DNA from: Desulfobacula toluolica Tol2
Lineage (GTDB): Bacteria > Desulfobacterota > Desulfobacteria > Desulfobacterales > Desulfobacteraceae
NCBI RefSeq assembly: GCF_000307105.1
Contig: NC_018645.1
Location: forward strand, 221,001-285,000
Length of the DNA: 64,000 bases
Direction: 5' to 3'
Shown here: positions 52,458 through 61,737 of the stretch, piece after piece
Layout of the letters: each line of letters begins with the position of its first letter
Position numbering within the stretch: position 1 is the stretch's first letter
Program-made: the position numbers and the translations under genes
Notes under the pieces: model-generated
What the model was told of the DNA's origin: nothing
Databases searched by the model: none
The model's input: only the letters and a program-made list of their open reading frames with translations

Positions 52458-53258
52458 ATGTTACAACCGCTGTTTATCAAAGCCACAAGTCTCTCAGATG
52501 CCTGGTTCCAGACCCTTTACAGGTGTGTGGAGCAAGGCAGGCCCTTTACCATTAATCGTGGATCATTTGAGGGTCAGAAAAGACTTGAATTCGACTTTAT
52601 CACCATTCATATCACTCATCCGTATTCCATTCCCCTGCTGCCAAAGGTAAATCCTGCATTGGGATTTCCTGATCCCGTGGAAGAAGGTTATTTGGATGAT
52701 TATCTGCCGTATCTTATGACTGGTGAGGAAAAAGAAGGTGAGTCCTATACATATGGGCAGCGGATCTGTAAATGTGATCTGGAATATCTGCCGGATGACT
52801 ATAGAAAACTGACCAAAATTCTGGTTCAGGAAAAAGAGGTCTGGGAAGACAACAATATTTTAATTGAACAAGACAATAAATATTTTGTAAACCAGATGGA
52901 GCTGATGATCTGGACCTATAAAAACAAGGGGTACAGGAACAACCAGATGATTCTTCAAGTGGGGCAGCCGTCTGATATGGTATTGATTGATCCGCCCTGT
53001 CTTCGGCATATTGATACCCGGATTCAGGATGGAAAGCTTCATTTTTTCCCTTATTTCCGGTCATGGGATCTGTTTGGCGGTTTTCCTGCAAACCTTGCAG
53101 CCATTGAAATGATGAAACAATATTGTGCTGAACAGATCGGGGTTGAAAACGGTGAAATTATAGCATCATCCAAAGGGCTTCATATTTACGATTATGTGTT
53201 TGAAATTGCCGAGGCTATCAGGGGCCGTTCAATGGATGAATTTCGGAAAATGTCTTGA
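52458..53258 (+). CDS. Thymidylate synthase, archaeal type
   Basis: 266 residues. The segment LIDPPCLRHIDTRIQDGKLHFFPYFRSWDLFGGFPANLAAIEMMKQYCAEQIG (about 176-227) corresponds to the PCLxxxD ... FRSxDxxxGxPxN signature. Cys181 is the nucleophile. The GLHIYDY close is also kept. It is shorter and more divergent than standard ThyA, like archaeal TYMS. It makes dTMP from dUMP with a folate or pterin donor. A strong terminator follows. Confidence 0.8.
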   Translation: MLQPLFIKATSLSDAWFQTLYRCVEQGRPFTINRGSFEGQKRLEFDFITIHITHPYSIPLLPKVNPALGFPDPVEEGYLDDYLPYLMTGEEKEGESYTYGQRICKCDLEYLPDDYRKLTKILVQEKEVWEDNNILIEQDNKYFVNQMELMIWTYKNKGYRNNQMILQVGQPSDMVLIDPPCLRHIDTRIQDGKLHFFPYFRSWDLFGGFPANLAAIEMMKQYCAEQIGVENGEIIASSKGLHIYDYVFEIAEAIRGRSMDEFRKMS

Positions 53259-53264
53259 TGCATG

Positions 53265-53315
53265 AAAAAAGGCTTTTTGAAATTTGTTTTCAAAAAGCCT
53301 TTTGAAAGTTTTTTT
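53265..53315 (+). terminator. Intrinsic terminator of the thymidylate synthase gene
   Basis: AAAAGGCTTTTTGAAA (53267-53282) pairs with TTTTCAAAAAGCCTTTT (53287-53303), and a T-run follows at 53309-53315. Confidence 0.85.
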
Positions 53316-53333
53316 GCAAAAAAATCAGTCTAC

Positions 53334-53534
53334 TTAAAAATCAATCTCACATTTCTCATTTAAATGAAGTTTGAAAATATAAATTGCCAGTGCAATGACA
53401 GGCACGGCAAGCATAAACCCAAAAACAGGAAGCAGGGTGATTCCGATAATTATAAGGCCCAAAGCTGCGATCAGCATCAATGAACCCAGCATAAGCTTGG
53501 ATATTTTCTGAGGGACACATTCTGTTGCTTTCAT
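53334..53534 (-). CDS. Small membrane protein
   Basis: 66 residues. Two membrane segments (LMLGSLMLIAALGLIIIGITLL, FMLAVPVIALAIYIFKL) are framed by charged ends. AGGAGG precedes the ATG. A Cys near each end (C6, C62) is notable. No known family; it resembles short DUF-type helical hairpin proteins. Confidence 0.55.
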   Translation of the reverse strand: MKATECVPQKISKLMLGSLMLIAALGLIIIGITLLPVFGFMLAVPVIALAIYIFKLHLNEKCEIDF

Positions 53535-53825
53535 GACGTCCTCCTTATTTTATATGTTTAAACATATGACAGCCTTTTTAAATTTGCTTGGTGCAAACCA
53601 TGCAGTTCATACTTTCAAAGATAAGAATGACTTTGAAAAATGCAACAGCAAAAAATAAAGGAGTTTTGTTTGATCTTTCAAGTAAACCAAAATTCTGGTA
53701 TGAATAATAGTGGGCCTTGAAGATTGAATTTAAAAATAAAGAAGCCATACCATGATTCAAAAAAGGCATCACCTGTTTTGTGATAAAATGGAGCAGGGCT
53801 GCCGGGTAAGGGTGCAAGGAGAAGA

Positions 53826-54584
53826 ATGGCGGCAGAAAAATCCGATTTTACAGCTATGACAATGAATCTCAGGTTCGGCCTTGCCGATGATGGCGACAAT
53901 TCATGGCCAAACCGGAAACAATTGTGTGCAGAACTGCTCAACCGGTATCCTTCAACTTTTTTGGGCATCCAGGAGTCCAATCACTTTCAAACCCGGTTTT
54001 TAATCCAAAATTTAAGGGATCATCATTTTATAGGCTGGCACAATCCTTCCAAAGAGAGATGGCAAAGCAATCTTATTTTTTATCACAAATCCTGGGAATG
54101 CCTTAGAAACAAACATTATTTTTTAACGGATACACCTGGCATTGAGTCCAAAATGCCGGGCAGCAAATGGCCACGGCAATGTGTCATCGGGTTGTTTCGC
54201 AAGGCATCTTACAAGGTGATTGTTGCAAATACCCATTTTGATTTTGAAGAATCCGTTCAAAAGAAAAGCGTTGCACTGGTGATCCGGTTTTTATCTGAAT
54301 TTCCAGGGGACTGCCCGGTTATCGTAACCGGGGATTTTAATTCAAATCCGGACGGAAAAGCACATGCATTGTTCCGGGCCAAGGGTTTTTGTGAAGTGTT
54401 TGATAACCAGCACTCAACAACATTTCACAATTTCACCGGCGAAAAAACCCTGGATCATATAGATTGGATTTTGTATAGAGGCCATTTAAAGGTTATTCAA
54501 AAAAAAATAATCACCGATTCCATTTCAGGCCGTTATCCGTCAGACCATTACCCGGTCATGGCATTTTTTTCAATGACGAACTGA
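53826..54584 (+). CDS. Endonuclease/exonuclease/phosphatase family protein
   Basis: 252 residues. EEP motifs are complete: NLRFG (about 14), GIQES (about 48), NTHFD (about 138), TGDFNSNPD (about 173-181), LDHIDWI and the final SDHYPVMAFF (about 239-248). There is no signal peptide. Relatives hydrolyse phosphodiesters or phosphate esters in nucleic acids or lipids; the substrate is unknown. AAGGAG lies before the ATG. Confidence 0.88.
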   Translation: MAAEKSDFTAMTMNLRFGLADDGDNSWPNRKQLCAELLNRYPSTFLGIQESNHFQTRFLIQNLRDHHFIGWHNPSKERWQSNLIFYHKSWECLRNKHYFLTDTPGIESKMPGSKWPRQCVIGLFRKASYKVIVANTHFDFEESVQKKSVALVIRFLSEFPGDCPVIVTGDFNSNPDGKAHALFRAKGFCEVFDNQHSTTFHNFTGEKTLDHIDWILYRGHLKVIQKKIITDSISGRYPSDHYPVMAFFSMTN

Positions 54585-54713
54585 TCAGAATTATTAGAAG
54601 AATTAAACATATAATAACCCATATAGTCATTCTTTTGTTTACAATAATAATATCGGATTTATTTTAAGGTTTCAAAGACATCACCCCAATGAATTTTATA
54701 AAAAGGAGTTGTC

Positions 54714-55169
54714 ATGAAAATAGAAAAAATACTTTGGCCGACTGATTTTTCAGCCAATGCTGAAAAAGCTCTTCCCTATGTTCAATCTTTAACCCGTCAA
54801 TATGGCGCTGAAATATATGTGCTTTATGTTATTCGGGATATTGCTCATCATGAATCATGGTATGGGGAATTTGGAAAGACCCATATAAATGAACTCATGG
54901 AATGGGCTCATAAGTCTGCAATAAAAAGGCTGGATCAAATCTGCGATAAATACATGGACGGATGTCCTCTCTATGTCAAGCATGTTGCTGTGGGTGATCC
55001 TGCAGAGGAAATTTTAAAATTTATCGACACTGAGCAAGTGGATATGGTTGTCATGGCAAGTCACGGCGAAAAAGGAAAATTTCGTTTTGGATCCGTAACT
55101 GAAAAAGTTTTGAAAAATTCTCCTGTACCAGTAACTGCTATCCCTATTGTTCCTGATATTCCGGCCTGA
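54714..55169 (+). CDS. Universal stress protein
   Basis: A single-domain UspA protein of 151 residues. The start KILWPTDFSANAEKAL and the ATP-type signature GEKGKFRFGSVTEKVLKNSPVPV (G-x2-G-x9-G-S) are both present. AAAGGAG precedes the ATG. It is probably monocistronic. Confidence 0.9.
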   Translation: MKIEKILWPTDFSANAEKALPYVQSLTRQYGAEIYVLYVIRDIAHHESWYGEFGKTHINELMEWAHKSAIKRLDQICDKYMDGCPLYVKHVAVGDPAEEILKFIDTEQVDMVVMASHGEKGKFRFGSVTEKVLKNSPVPVTAIPIVPDIPA

Positions 55170-55315
55170 TAATGACCTGTGTGTTGTTTTTGTTTGCTTG
55201 AGTAAATTTTATGAAACCTGTATGTATTATGCCTTAATTCAATAACTTCTTGACGCTGAAACCTGAAAGGCATATGGTTTGTAAAATTTTACTTGTATAT
55301 TAAGGATGCCGTATA

Positions 55316-55795
55316 ATGGTTTTGCCGATACCAGGGCATATGGAGTCTCATTTTTTGATGATGCATATGCCTGTTTTGCTGAAAAGATTTTCACTATCGT
55401 ATGAGAGAGACTGTTCATGTGTTGAGTATTTTTTGCACAGCAAAGAGAAAATGAAGCAAATTTCAAGAACCCTGATTTTTTCCCATGAGACATTTTCAAA
55501 CAGTTTATATGTATCGAAATTTTATCCTGAAATATACAAAGAACTTCACTGTAAATATTTGTCGGCAGCCTGCTTTTATATGATGGCACACCATGCCGTA
55601 AAATTGTTTGATTTGTGTGATAATTGCTGTGTCAACCTGGAAACGGATGTCACGGTTTACGACAAATTTTATTCACGTCTGAATGAGTTTGATTTTAAGA
55701 TTAATTACAACAGGCCGTCTGAGCGGGTGTGTCTAAAGGGGCGGTATCGTGATCTTTTCTTTAATACGGACATGATTACAGACCACCTTAATTGA
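55316..55795 (+). CDS. Uncharacterised Cys-rich protein
   Basis: 159 residues without a family I recognise. There are several Cys (CSC at about 33-35, CDNCC at about 102-106) and a His-rich centre (MMAHHAV). It has no signal peptide or membrane span. The only start with a clear frame is the ATG at 55316, without a strong ribosome-binding site. It may be a metal- or cluster-binding protein. Confidence 0.45.
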   Translation: MVLPIPGHMESHFLMMHMPVLLKRFSLSYERDCSCVEYFLHSKEKMKQISRTLIFSHETFSNSLYVSKFYPEIYKELHCKYLSAACFYMMAHHAVKLFDLCDNCCVNLETDVTVYDKFYSRLNEFDFKINYNRPSERVCLKGRYRDLFFNTDMITDHLN

Positions 55796-55916
55796 CCGCT
55801 TGTTTGTATTTTGATTTACCCCTGCTGGCATTACTGCTGCCGGTAACCGTACGGGTTTTTTATAAAATATCAAATGAAATATCTTTTGGTGTCTAATTTT
55901 TTAAAGGAGGTTTATC

Positions 55917-57374
55917 ATGTCTGAAAAGAAAAAATTAACCAATAATGCAGGAGCTCCTGTTGCAGATAATCAGAACGTAATGACGGCAGGTCCTCGGGGG
56001 CCTCAATTGTTGCAGGATGTCTGGTTCCTGGAAAAACTGGCCCACTTTGACCGTGAAGTGATCCCGGAAAGACGGATGCATGCCAAAGGTTCAGGTGCCT
56101 ATGGAACCTTTACGGTTACCCACGATATTACAGCATACACCAAAGCAAAAATATTTTCTGAAATCGGCAAAAAGACTGAATTGTTTATGCGGTTTTCCAC
56201 CGTGGCCGGCGAGCGGGGTGCTGCCGATGCTGAGCGGGATATCCGTGGATTTGCCGTTAAATTTTATACTGAGCAGGGCAACTGGGATCTTGTGGGAAAC
56301 AATACCCCGGTTTTTTTTCTGCGTGATCCCTTAAAATTTCCCGATCTCAACCATGCCGTCAAAAGAGATCCCAGAACCAATATGAGAAGCGCATTAAACA
56401 ATTGGGATTTTTGGACATCATTACCGGAAGCCCTTCATCAGGTGACCATTGTGATGAGTGACAGGGGGATTCCTGCTTCCTACCGCCACATGCATGGATT
56501 CGGCAGCCACACCTTCAGTTTGATCAGCGCTGATCACAAACGTTATTGGGTAAAATTCCATTTTCGTACCCAACAGGGAATTAAAAATCTGACCGACCAG
56601 GAAGCTGAAGCTGCCATTGGCAAATGCCGTGAAACCCACCAAAGAGATCTGTATGAGAGCATTGAAAAAGGGGATTTCCCCAAATGGACACTGTTTATCC
56701 AGGTGATGCCGGAGCAAGATGCAGCAACTTGTCCTTACAATCCGTTTGATTTAACAAAGGTCTGGTATCATAAGGATTACCCTCTTATTGAAGTGGGTGA
56801 GATGGAATTGAATAAGAATCCGGAAAATTATTTTGCCGAAGTTGAACAATCTGCTTTTAATCCGGCAAACATCGTTCCCGGAATCGGGTTTTCTCCTGAC
56901 AAGATGCTCCAGGGGCGTCTTTTCTCCTATGCCGATGCCCAGCGGTATCGACTGGGTGTAAATCATCATCTGATTCCTGTTAATAAGGCCCGGTGTCCAT
57001 TTCATAGTTATCACAGGGACGGTCAAATGAGGGTTGACGAAAATCACGGCTCCACTCTTGGTTATGAACCCAATAGTTTTGGACAATGGCAGGATCAGCC
57101 GGACTTCAGGGAGCCGCCGCTAAGCCTTGAAGGAGCAGCCGATCATTGGGATCACCGGGCTGATGAGGATTATTATAGCCAACCCGGCCGATTGTTTAAA
57201 ATGATGAGTGACGAACAAAAAAAAGTTTTGTTTGAAAATACAGCTCGTTCCATTGCAGATGCTCCCAAACAGATTCAAATTCACCATATTGAAAATTGTA
57301 TGAAAGCAGATCCTGATTATGGTAAAGGTGTTGCAGATGCCATTGGTATCGGTCCGGATGAGATTTTAGGATAA
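55917..57374 (+). CDS. katA: Monofunctional catalase (clade 3)
   Basis: 485 residues. The distal His in [14 protein letters not shown] (about 47-60), the Asn in [12 protein letters not shown] (about 121-132), and the proximal Tyr in [14 protein letters not shown] (about 331-344) are all present. The size is that of small-subunit clade 3 enzymes. It breaks down H2O2, useful for an anaerobe exposed to oxygen. AAAGGAGG precedes the ATG; a strong terminator follows. Confidence 0.95.
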   Translation: MSEKKKLTNNAGAPVADNQNVMTAGPRGPQLLQDVWFLEKLAHFDREVIPERRMHAKGSGAYGTFTVTHDITAYTKAKIFSEIGKKTELFMRFSTVAGERGAADAERDIRGFAVKFYTEQGNWDLVGNNTPVFFLRDPLKFPDLNHAVKRDPRTNMRSALNNWDFWTSLPEALHQVTIVMSDRGIPASYRHMHGFGSHTFSLISADHKRYWVKFHFRTQQGIKNLTDQEAEAAIGKCRETHQRDLYESIEKGDFPKWTLFIQVMPEQDAATCPYNPFDLTKVWYHKDYPLIEVGEMELNKNPENYFAEVEQSAFNPANIVPGIGFSPDKMLQGRLFSYADAQRYRLGVNHHLIPVNKARCPFHSYHRDGQMRVDENHGSTLGYEPNSFGQWQDQPDFREPPLSLEGAADHWDHRADEDYYSQPGRLFKMMSDEQKKVLFENTARSIADAPKQIQIHHIENCMKADPDYGKGVADAIGIGPDEILG

Positions 57375-57446
57375 ATTTAAAATTCTGGATAGATTCCGGA
57401 ATAAATGAGATTCCGGCATAAACGCCGGTTGTTCAATTCATAAACA

Positions 57447-57479
57447 ATCGGGAAAACAAACGCCCCCTGTTTTCCCGAT
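57447..57479 (+). terminator. Intrinsic terminator of katA
   Basis: ATCGGGAAAACA (57447-57458) pairs with TGTTTTCCCGAT (57468-57479) over 12 bp, and T-runs follow. Confidence 0.88.
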
Positions 57480-57860
57480 TGATCTTTTTTTTGTTTTTTT
57501 GCAGCTTCATGATATCTTTATTACGCAATGATTCTTTTTGTTGATCCGGAATTGTATATGTCTCCTTTGGTTGTCTGGATGATGTTCCAAGAATAATTTA
57601 AAAGTTCCTGAAGTCCGGGACGAATTAAACTTTTGCGAAATTTTGGTTTTAACCGGAATTAGTCGAGGGTGTTTGAGTGCCTTATGAAAAAAAAAATTGG
57701 TTGAGGATTATCCTAATAAAATAATAATAAGCAGAGCAAATGGTCATAAATAGTTGATAGATCAACCATTCGTATAATTTTAAAGTCTTGTTGGATTTCA
57801 TAACTATCACTTCTTATTGTTCAATTTCAATTTTTTTTTAGTTGAAAAATTATTTTTTGC

Positions 57861-57890
57861 TTGACAATGCAATCGAACTGTCGCTATGTA
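57861..57890 (+). promoter_or_regulatory. Possible sigma70 promoter of the oxidoreductase operon
   Basis: A perfect TTGACA (57861-57866) is followed at 18 bases by TATGTA (57885-57890), 78 bases before the first start. AAGGAGG precedes that start. Confidence 0.4.
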
Positions 57891-57967
57891 TTAATCATGA
57901 AATAGAAAGAATGACAGGGTTATATTTCATAACGGGTTATCTTATTTTCTAAGGAGGAGAGGGTTGT

Positions 57968-58255
57968 ATGTCACCAAACAAATTTTTTAAGCATGAAGGG
58001 CCGTGGTCGGATGCAAATGATCCCCTGATGTGTTCTGATACCGGGGATTGGCGAAGCAAACGCCCGGTCGTTGATAAGGACAAATGCATCTTTTGTGGCT
58101 TTTGTGCGATTTATTGTCCGATTCAGGTAATGGAGATGGTTGAAAATTCGTATTTTTCGCCTGACCTGGCATTTTGTAAAGGCTGTGGGATCTGTGCCAA
58201 AGAGTGTCCCAAAGATGCAATTTCCATGGAGCCGGAGGGGGATTTTAAAAAATGA
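57968..58255 (+). CDS. 2-oxoacid:ferredoxin oxidoreductase, delta (ferredoxin) subunit
   Basis: 95 residues with two [4Fe-4S] motifs, CIFCGFCAIYCP and CKGCGICAKECP. It passes electrons from the TPP and cluster site to ferredoxin. It overlaps the alpha subunit by four bases (ATGA). The order delta-alpha-beta-gamma and the molybdopterin neighbour recall the PadF of phenylglyoxylate oxidoreductase, but pyruvate or other oxoacids are possible. Confidence 0.85.
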   Translation: MSPNKFFKHEGPWSDANDPLMCSDTGDWRSKRPVVDKDKCIFCGFCAIYCPIQVMEMVENSYFSPDLAFCKGCGICAKECPKDAISMEPEGDFKK

Positions 58256-59478
58256 TTACAAAAGTAATGGAAAAATCACAGATTAAGGTTATAACAGGAA
58301 ATGCCGCAGCCGCCATTGCTGCGAAACTTGCCCGTCCGGACGTGGTGGCAGCATACCCGATTACACCCCAGACAGAAATTATCGAGCAGATTTCCAAATT
58401 TCATGCAAACGAAGAAATGGATTGTGAACTGATTACCGTTGAGGGCGAAAACTCCGCCATGAACGCTGTTATGGCCGCCTCCCTTGCCGGCGGGCGGGTA
58501 TTTACGGCTACGTCTTCATGGGGGCTTGCATTCATGTATGATGCTGTTCTGGCAACAGCCGGAGCAAGGGCTCCCGTGGTCATGGTCAATGTAAACCGTG
58601 AAACACCCGGTATTATTGCCGTATCTTCAGGCCAGCAGGACATGATCTCCACAAGGGATTGCGGATGGATTTTCCTGATTGCCGAGGATTGTCAGGAAGT
58701 TCTTGACATGGTTCTCCAGGCCTATCGCCTGGCTGAAGATTATGACATCCAGGTGCCGGTTATGGTTCATTATGACGGGTTTTACCTGTCGTATCTGTCT
58801 GAAGGTGTGGATGTGCCTTTTCAGGAAGATGTGGATAAATTTTTAGCTGTTTTAAAAGATCAGCCGGAAAGAACAAAACTTACTCCCGGAGAAAAACTGG
58901 GCTGCGGTTCTCATGGAATCCTTGGCGGATATCTTGAGCTTCGGCACAAACATGTGTCTGCAATGGAGAGGTCCAAAGAGAAATTCAAGCAGATTGATAA
59001 GGAGTTTGAAGATATTTTCGGTCGCAGCTACGGTGGCCTTATTGAAGAATATCGAATGGATGATGCAGATGTGGTTCTGGTGGGTTCAGGTTCAATGTGC
59101 GGCACAATTAAAACCGTTATTGATACGAAAAGAGATGCAGGTGTCAAAGTCGGTCTTTTGAAGATGAGAATGTACAGGCCCTTCCCAAGCGAAGCAATGG
59201 TTAAAGCGCTCAAAGGCAAAAAAGCCATTGGCGTTGTGGACAGAAGCCTTTGTTTCGGATTCAAGGGCGGTCCCATATATACTGAACTCAAAGCTTTTGA
59301 AACAAAGCTTAACGGTTCAAAAATGATCAGTTTTATTGATGGTATTGCCAACACGGATATCACAACCGCCAATGTCGGGCAAATGATTGATACAACTTGT
59401 GATCTTGCTGCGGGCAAGGATGTTCGTGAAGTCACATGGGTTTCATATCCTGAAGCCCAGGAAGATGGAGGGCTTTAA
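58252..59478 (+). CDS. 2-oxoacid:ferredoxin oxidoreductase, alpha subunit
   Basis: 408 residues. The N-terminal PFOR-type pyrimidine-binding domain has AAYPITPQTEIIEQI (about 28-42) and VEGENSAMNAVMAASLAGGRVFTATSSWGLAFMYD (about 64-98). The second domain (about 250-390) is the transketolase C-like part. It works with the beta subunit to decarboxylate a 2-oxoacid and form an acyl-CoA. The substrate cannot be read from the sequence; phenylglyoxylate (PadG-like) is a good candidate because of the operon. Confidence 0.87.
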   Translation: MITKVMEKSQIKVITGNAAAAIAAKLARPDVVAAYPITPQTEIIEQISKFHANEEMDCELITVEGENSAMNAVMAASLAGGRVFTATSSWGLAFMYDAVLATAGARAPVVMVNVNRETPGIIAVSSGQQDMISTRDCGWIFLIAEDCQEVLDMVLQAYRLAEDYDIQVPVMVHYDGFYLSYLSEGVDVPFQEDVDKFLAVLKDQPERTKLTPGEKLGCGSHGILGGYLELRHKHVSAMERSKEKFKQIDKEFEDIFGRSYGGLIEEYRMDDADVVLVGSGSMCGTIKTVIDTKRDAGVKVGLLKMRMYRPFPSEAMVKALKGKKAIGVVDRSLCFGFKGGPIYTELKAFETKLNGSKMISFIDGIANTDITTANVGQMIDTTCDLAAGKDVREVTWVSYPEAQEDGGL

Positions 59479-59479
59479 G

Positions 59480-60439
59480 ATGACGGAAAAAAAGAAAGGC
59501 AAACTGACAAAGGTTCTGGATCACCTCAAGCATGAGGACCCTTTTTCAAAAGGAGTGGCATTCTGCCCTGGCTGCGGTCTTGAGTTATTGATACGACTGA
59601 TCCCCAGAATTTTGGGCAATGATATCGTCATTACCGGTACGCCATCGTGTTCAGCGCCAGTTCTGCTTGGACAGAACAACCAGTCATGGCATAAACTGTC
59701 TTATTTTGGAACCTTGATGACAGGTGCTGCCGCCAATGCCACAGGTCTTGCCAGATATTACAGAAAAGCGGGCATTGATAACACGGTTGTCTGTTTCAAC
59801 GGTGATGGAACAGCCGCAGATATCGGGTTTGGAAACCTGTCCGGTGCTGCGGAAAGAAACGAACCTTTTATTTATATTTGTTATGACAATGAAGGTTACA
59901 TGAATACCGGTATCCAGAAAAGCGGCACCACCCCCTTTGGTGCGACCACAACAACAACGCCGTTTGGATCGGCTTCCAAAGGGAAGAATCTTAGAAGAAT
60001 GAGTCTTGCCCTGAAAATGGCCATGCACAAAATTCCCTATGCCGCCACCGCCACCTTAAGCGACCTGGACGATCTTGCGAAAAAATTATTAAAAGCCAAA
60101 GAAGCCAAAAAAAGAGGTTTTGCATTCCTTCATATTCTTGCTCCCTGCACAACCGGCTGGGGTTTCGCACCTGAAAATACCATTGAAGTGTGCCGAAGGG
60201 CTGTAAAAACAAATTATTTCCCCCTTTGGGAAGCAGAAAATGGCAAAATCAGGATGACCAAAACCGTTAAAAAACCCAAACCTATATCCAACTATACCCA
60301 GTTGAGTAAAAAATTCGCTCATTTGAATGAAGCAGATCTTCAGATCCTTCAGGATGATGTGGATTACGAATACTGTATGTTGGGCGGGTTGAGCCAGCTG
60401 GAAGCAGAATGTCAGCTTCCGGTATCTGCGGAAGATTAG
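59480..60439 (+). CDS. 2-oxoacid:ferredoxin oxidoreductase, beta (TPP) subunit
   Basis: 319 residues from the ATG at 59480 (GAGGG in front, one base after the alpha stop). CPGCG (about 29-33) and the TPP motif GDGTAADIGFGNLSGAAERNEPFIYICYDNEGYMNTG (about 114-150) with SGTTPFGATTTT are clear. It carries thiamine diphosphate and one cluster. It fits a PadI/PorB-like role. Confidence 0.88.
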   Translation: MTEKKKGKLTKVLDHLKHEDPFSKGVAFCPGCGLELLIRLIPRILGNDIVITGTPSCSAPVLLGQNNQSWHKLSYFGTLMTGAAANATGLARYYRKAGIDNTVVCFNGDGTAADIGFGNLSGAAERNEPFIYICYDNEGYMNTGIQKSGTTPFGATTTTTPFGSASKGKNLRRMSLALKMAMHKIPYAATATLSDLDDLAKKLLKAKEAKKRGFAFLHILAPCTTGWGFAPENTIEVCRRAVKTNYFPLWEAENGKIRMTKTVKKPKPISNYTQLSKKFAHLNEADLQILQDDVDYEYCMLGGLSQLEAECQLPVSAED

Positions 60440-60454
60440 AGGAGGAAATACAAA

Positions 60455-61003
60455 ATGAGTGAAGTCAGATTTCATGGTAGAGGGGGGCAGGGTGTTGTAA
60501 CCACATCAAAAATCCTTGCAAATGCTTTTGCCAGGACCGGACAATTCGGTGCCAGTTTTCCAATGTTTGGGTTTGAAAGACGGGGAGCCCCTGTCACAGC
60601 TTTTGGAAGATTTTCAGACAAACCTGTACGGGAAAAAACACAGATTTATAATCCTGATATTATCGTGGTGCTTGATCCCAGCCAGAGAAATTCCGAAGCT
60701 GTTTTTCAAGGTTTGCTGCCAGGCGGAATGATGCTGTTGAATGATCCGGATAACACGGTAACTTTTTCCAATGACAATCTTAAAAAACTGGCAATTATTG
60801 ATGCCAATAAAATTGCCTTGGAAGAGATCGGTCTTGCCATACCCAATACGGTAATCGTAGGTGCATTTGCCAGGATGTCGGGTCTGCTGGACATTGAACC
60901 GTGTTGTGAAGCCCTGGAAGATTATTTTTCAGGTAAAAAGCTTGCGGCCAATATCGTTTGTGCCAAAAGAGGGTTTGACGAAGTGGAATTATTTGACCTT
61001 TAA
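60455..61003 (+). CDS. 2-oxoacid:ferredoxin oxidoreductase, gamma subunit
   Basis: 182 residues with the gamma signature FHGRGGQGVVTTSKILANAF (about 5-24) and FERRGAPVTAFGRFSD (about 40-55). AGAGGAGG precedes the ATG. It completes the four-subunit enzyme (PadE/PorG-like). It is followed by the Fe-S subunit of a molybdopterin enzyme after about 60 bases. Confidence 0.88.
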   Translation: MSEVRFHGRGGQGVVTTSKILANAFARTGQFGASFPMFGFERRGAPVTAFGRFSDKPVREKTQIYNPDIIVVLDPSQRNSEAVFQGLLPGGMMLLNDPDNTVTFSNDNLKKLAIIDANKIALEEIGLAIPNTVIVGAFARMSGLLDIEPCCEALEDYFSGKKLAANIVCAKRGFDEVELFDL

Positions 61004-61065
61004 ATGATCAATAGTTGTGAAGGGTCAATCATAGGGATAACTTTAATATCTATAAAGGAGCCGTT

Positions 61066-61722
61066 ATGCCAAGATGGGGAATGGTAATTGACGTAAAAAG
61101 ATGTATCGCCTGCTGGGGTTGTACAATCGCATGTAAAGAGGAACATTTTCTTCCTCCGGGAGTATTCTTTAACAGGGTACTTATTGGAGAAACCGGGAAA
61201 TTCCCGTCATCCAGCAAGTTGATCTATCCGATTCTCTGCAATCATTGTACTGATGCGGCATGTGTGGAAGCGTGTCCTACCGGAGCGACCTACATAAGAG
61301 AGGACGGGATTGTTGCGGTTGATGATGAAAAATGCGTCGGCTGCAGAGCGTGTCTTGTCAGCTGTCCGTATCAGCAGAGAACATATTATGATCAAAAAGT
61401 AAAAGACAAGGAATATTTTCCCGGACAGGGTAAAACCGAGATGGAACTGATCGGGGAAAAATTATATCCTTTTAAAGTGGGAACCGTTATTAAATGCAAT
61501 TTCTGCTCAGAACGTATTGACGAAGGGCTTAAAAAAGGCCTGACACCTGGCAAAGACGAAGATGCTTCGCCTGCCTGCGTTAATATCTGTCCGGTCGGCG
61601 CAAGAATTTTCGGTGATCTGGATGATCCCAACAGTGAGATCAGCCGTTTGATCATGGAGAAAAAAGGTAAACAGCTCCGGAAAGAATTTGGAACAGAACC
61701 GGCAGTTTATTACATTGATTAG
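61066..61722 (+). CDS. Iron-sulfur subunit of a molybdopterin oxidoreductase (PadC-like)
   Basis: 218 residues with four cysteine clusters typical of DmsB/PhsB-type subunits: CIACWGCTIACKE, CNHCTDAACVEACPTGA, CVGCRACLVSCPY and CNFCSERID...CVNICPVGA. They would bind four [4Fe-4S] clusters. There is no signal peptide, so the enzyme is probably cytoplasmic. AAAGGAG precedes the ATG. It connects the catalytic subunit downstream with an electron acceptor. Confidence 0.88.
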   Translation: MPRWGMVIDVKRCIACWGCTIACKEEHFLPPGVFFNRVLIGETGKFPSSSKLIYPILCNHCTDAACVEACPTGATYIREDGIVAVDDEKCVGCRACLVSCPYQQRTYYDQKVKDKEYFPGQGKTEMELIGEKLYPFKVGTVIKCNFCSERIDEGLKKGLTPGKDEDASPACVNICPVGARIFGDLDDPNSEISRLIMEKKGKQLRKEFGTEPAVYYID

Positions 61723-61737
61723 GAAACAGGAGGAATT

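Larger units (their letters stand above)
57375..57967. other. Spacer between catalase and the oxidoreductase operon
   Basis: About 590 bases. The catalase terminator is at 57447-57479, and a promoter-like sequence at 57861-57890. No gene in between; the rest is A+T-rich. Confidence 0.6.

Noticed and set aside
57968-61003. Firm naming of the four-subunit enzyme as pyruvate synthase (por) or phenylglyoxylate oxidoreductase (pad)
   Set aside because: Motifs show only the 2-oxoacid oxidoreductase family. The substrate depends on context, so no symbol was assigned.
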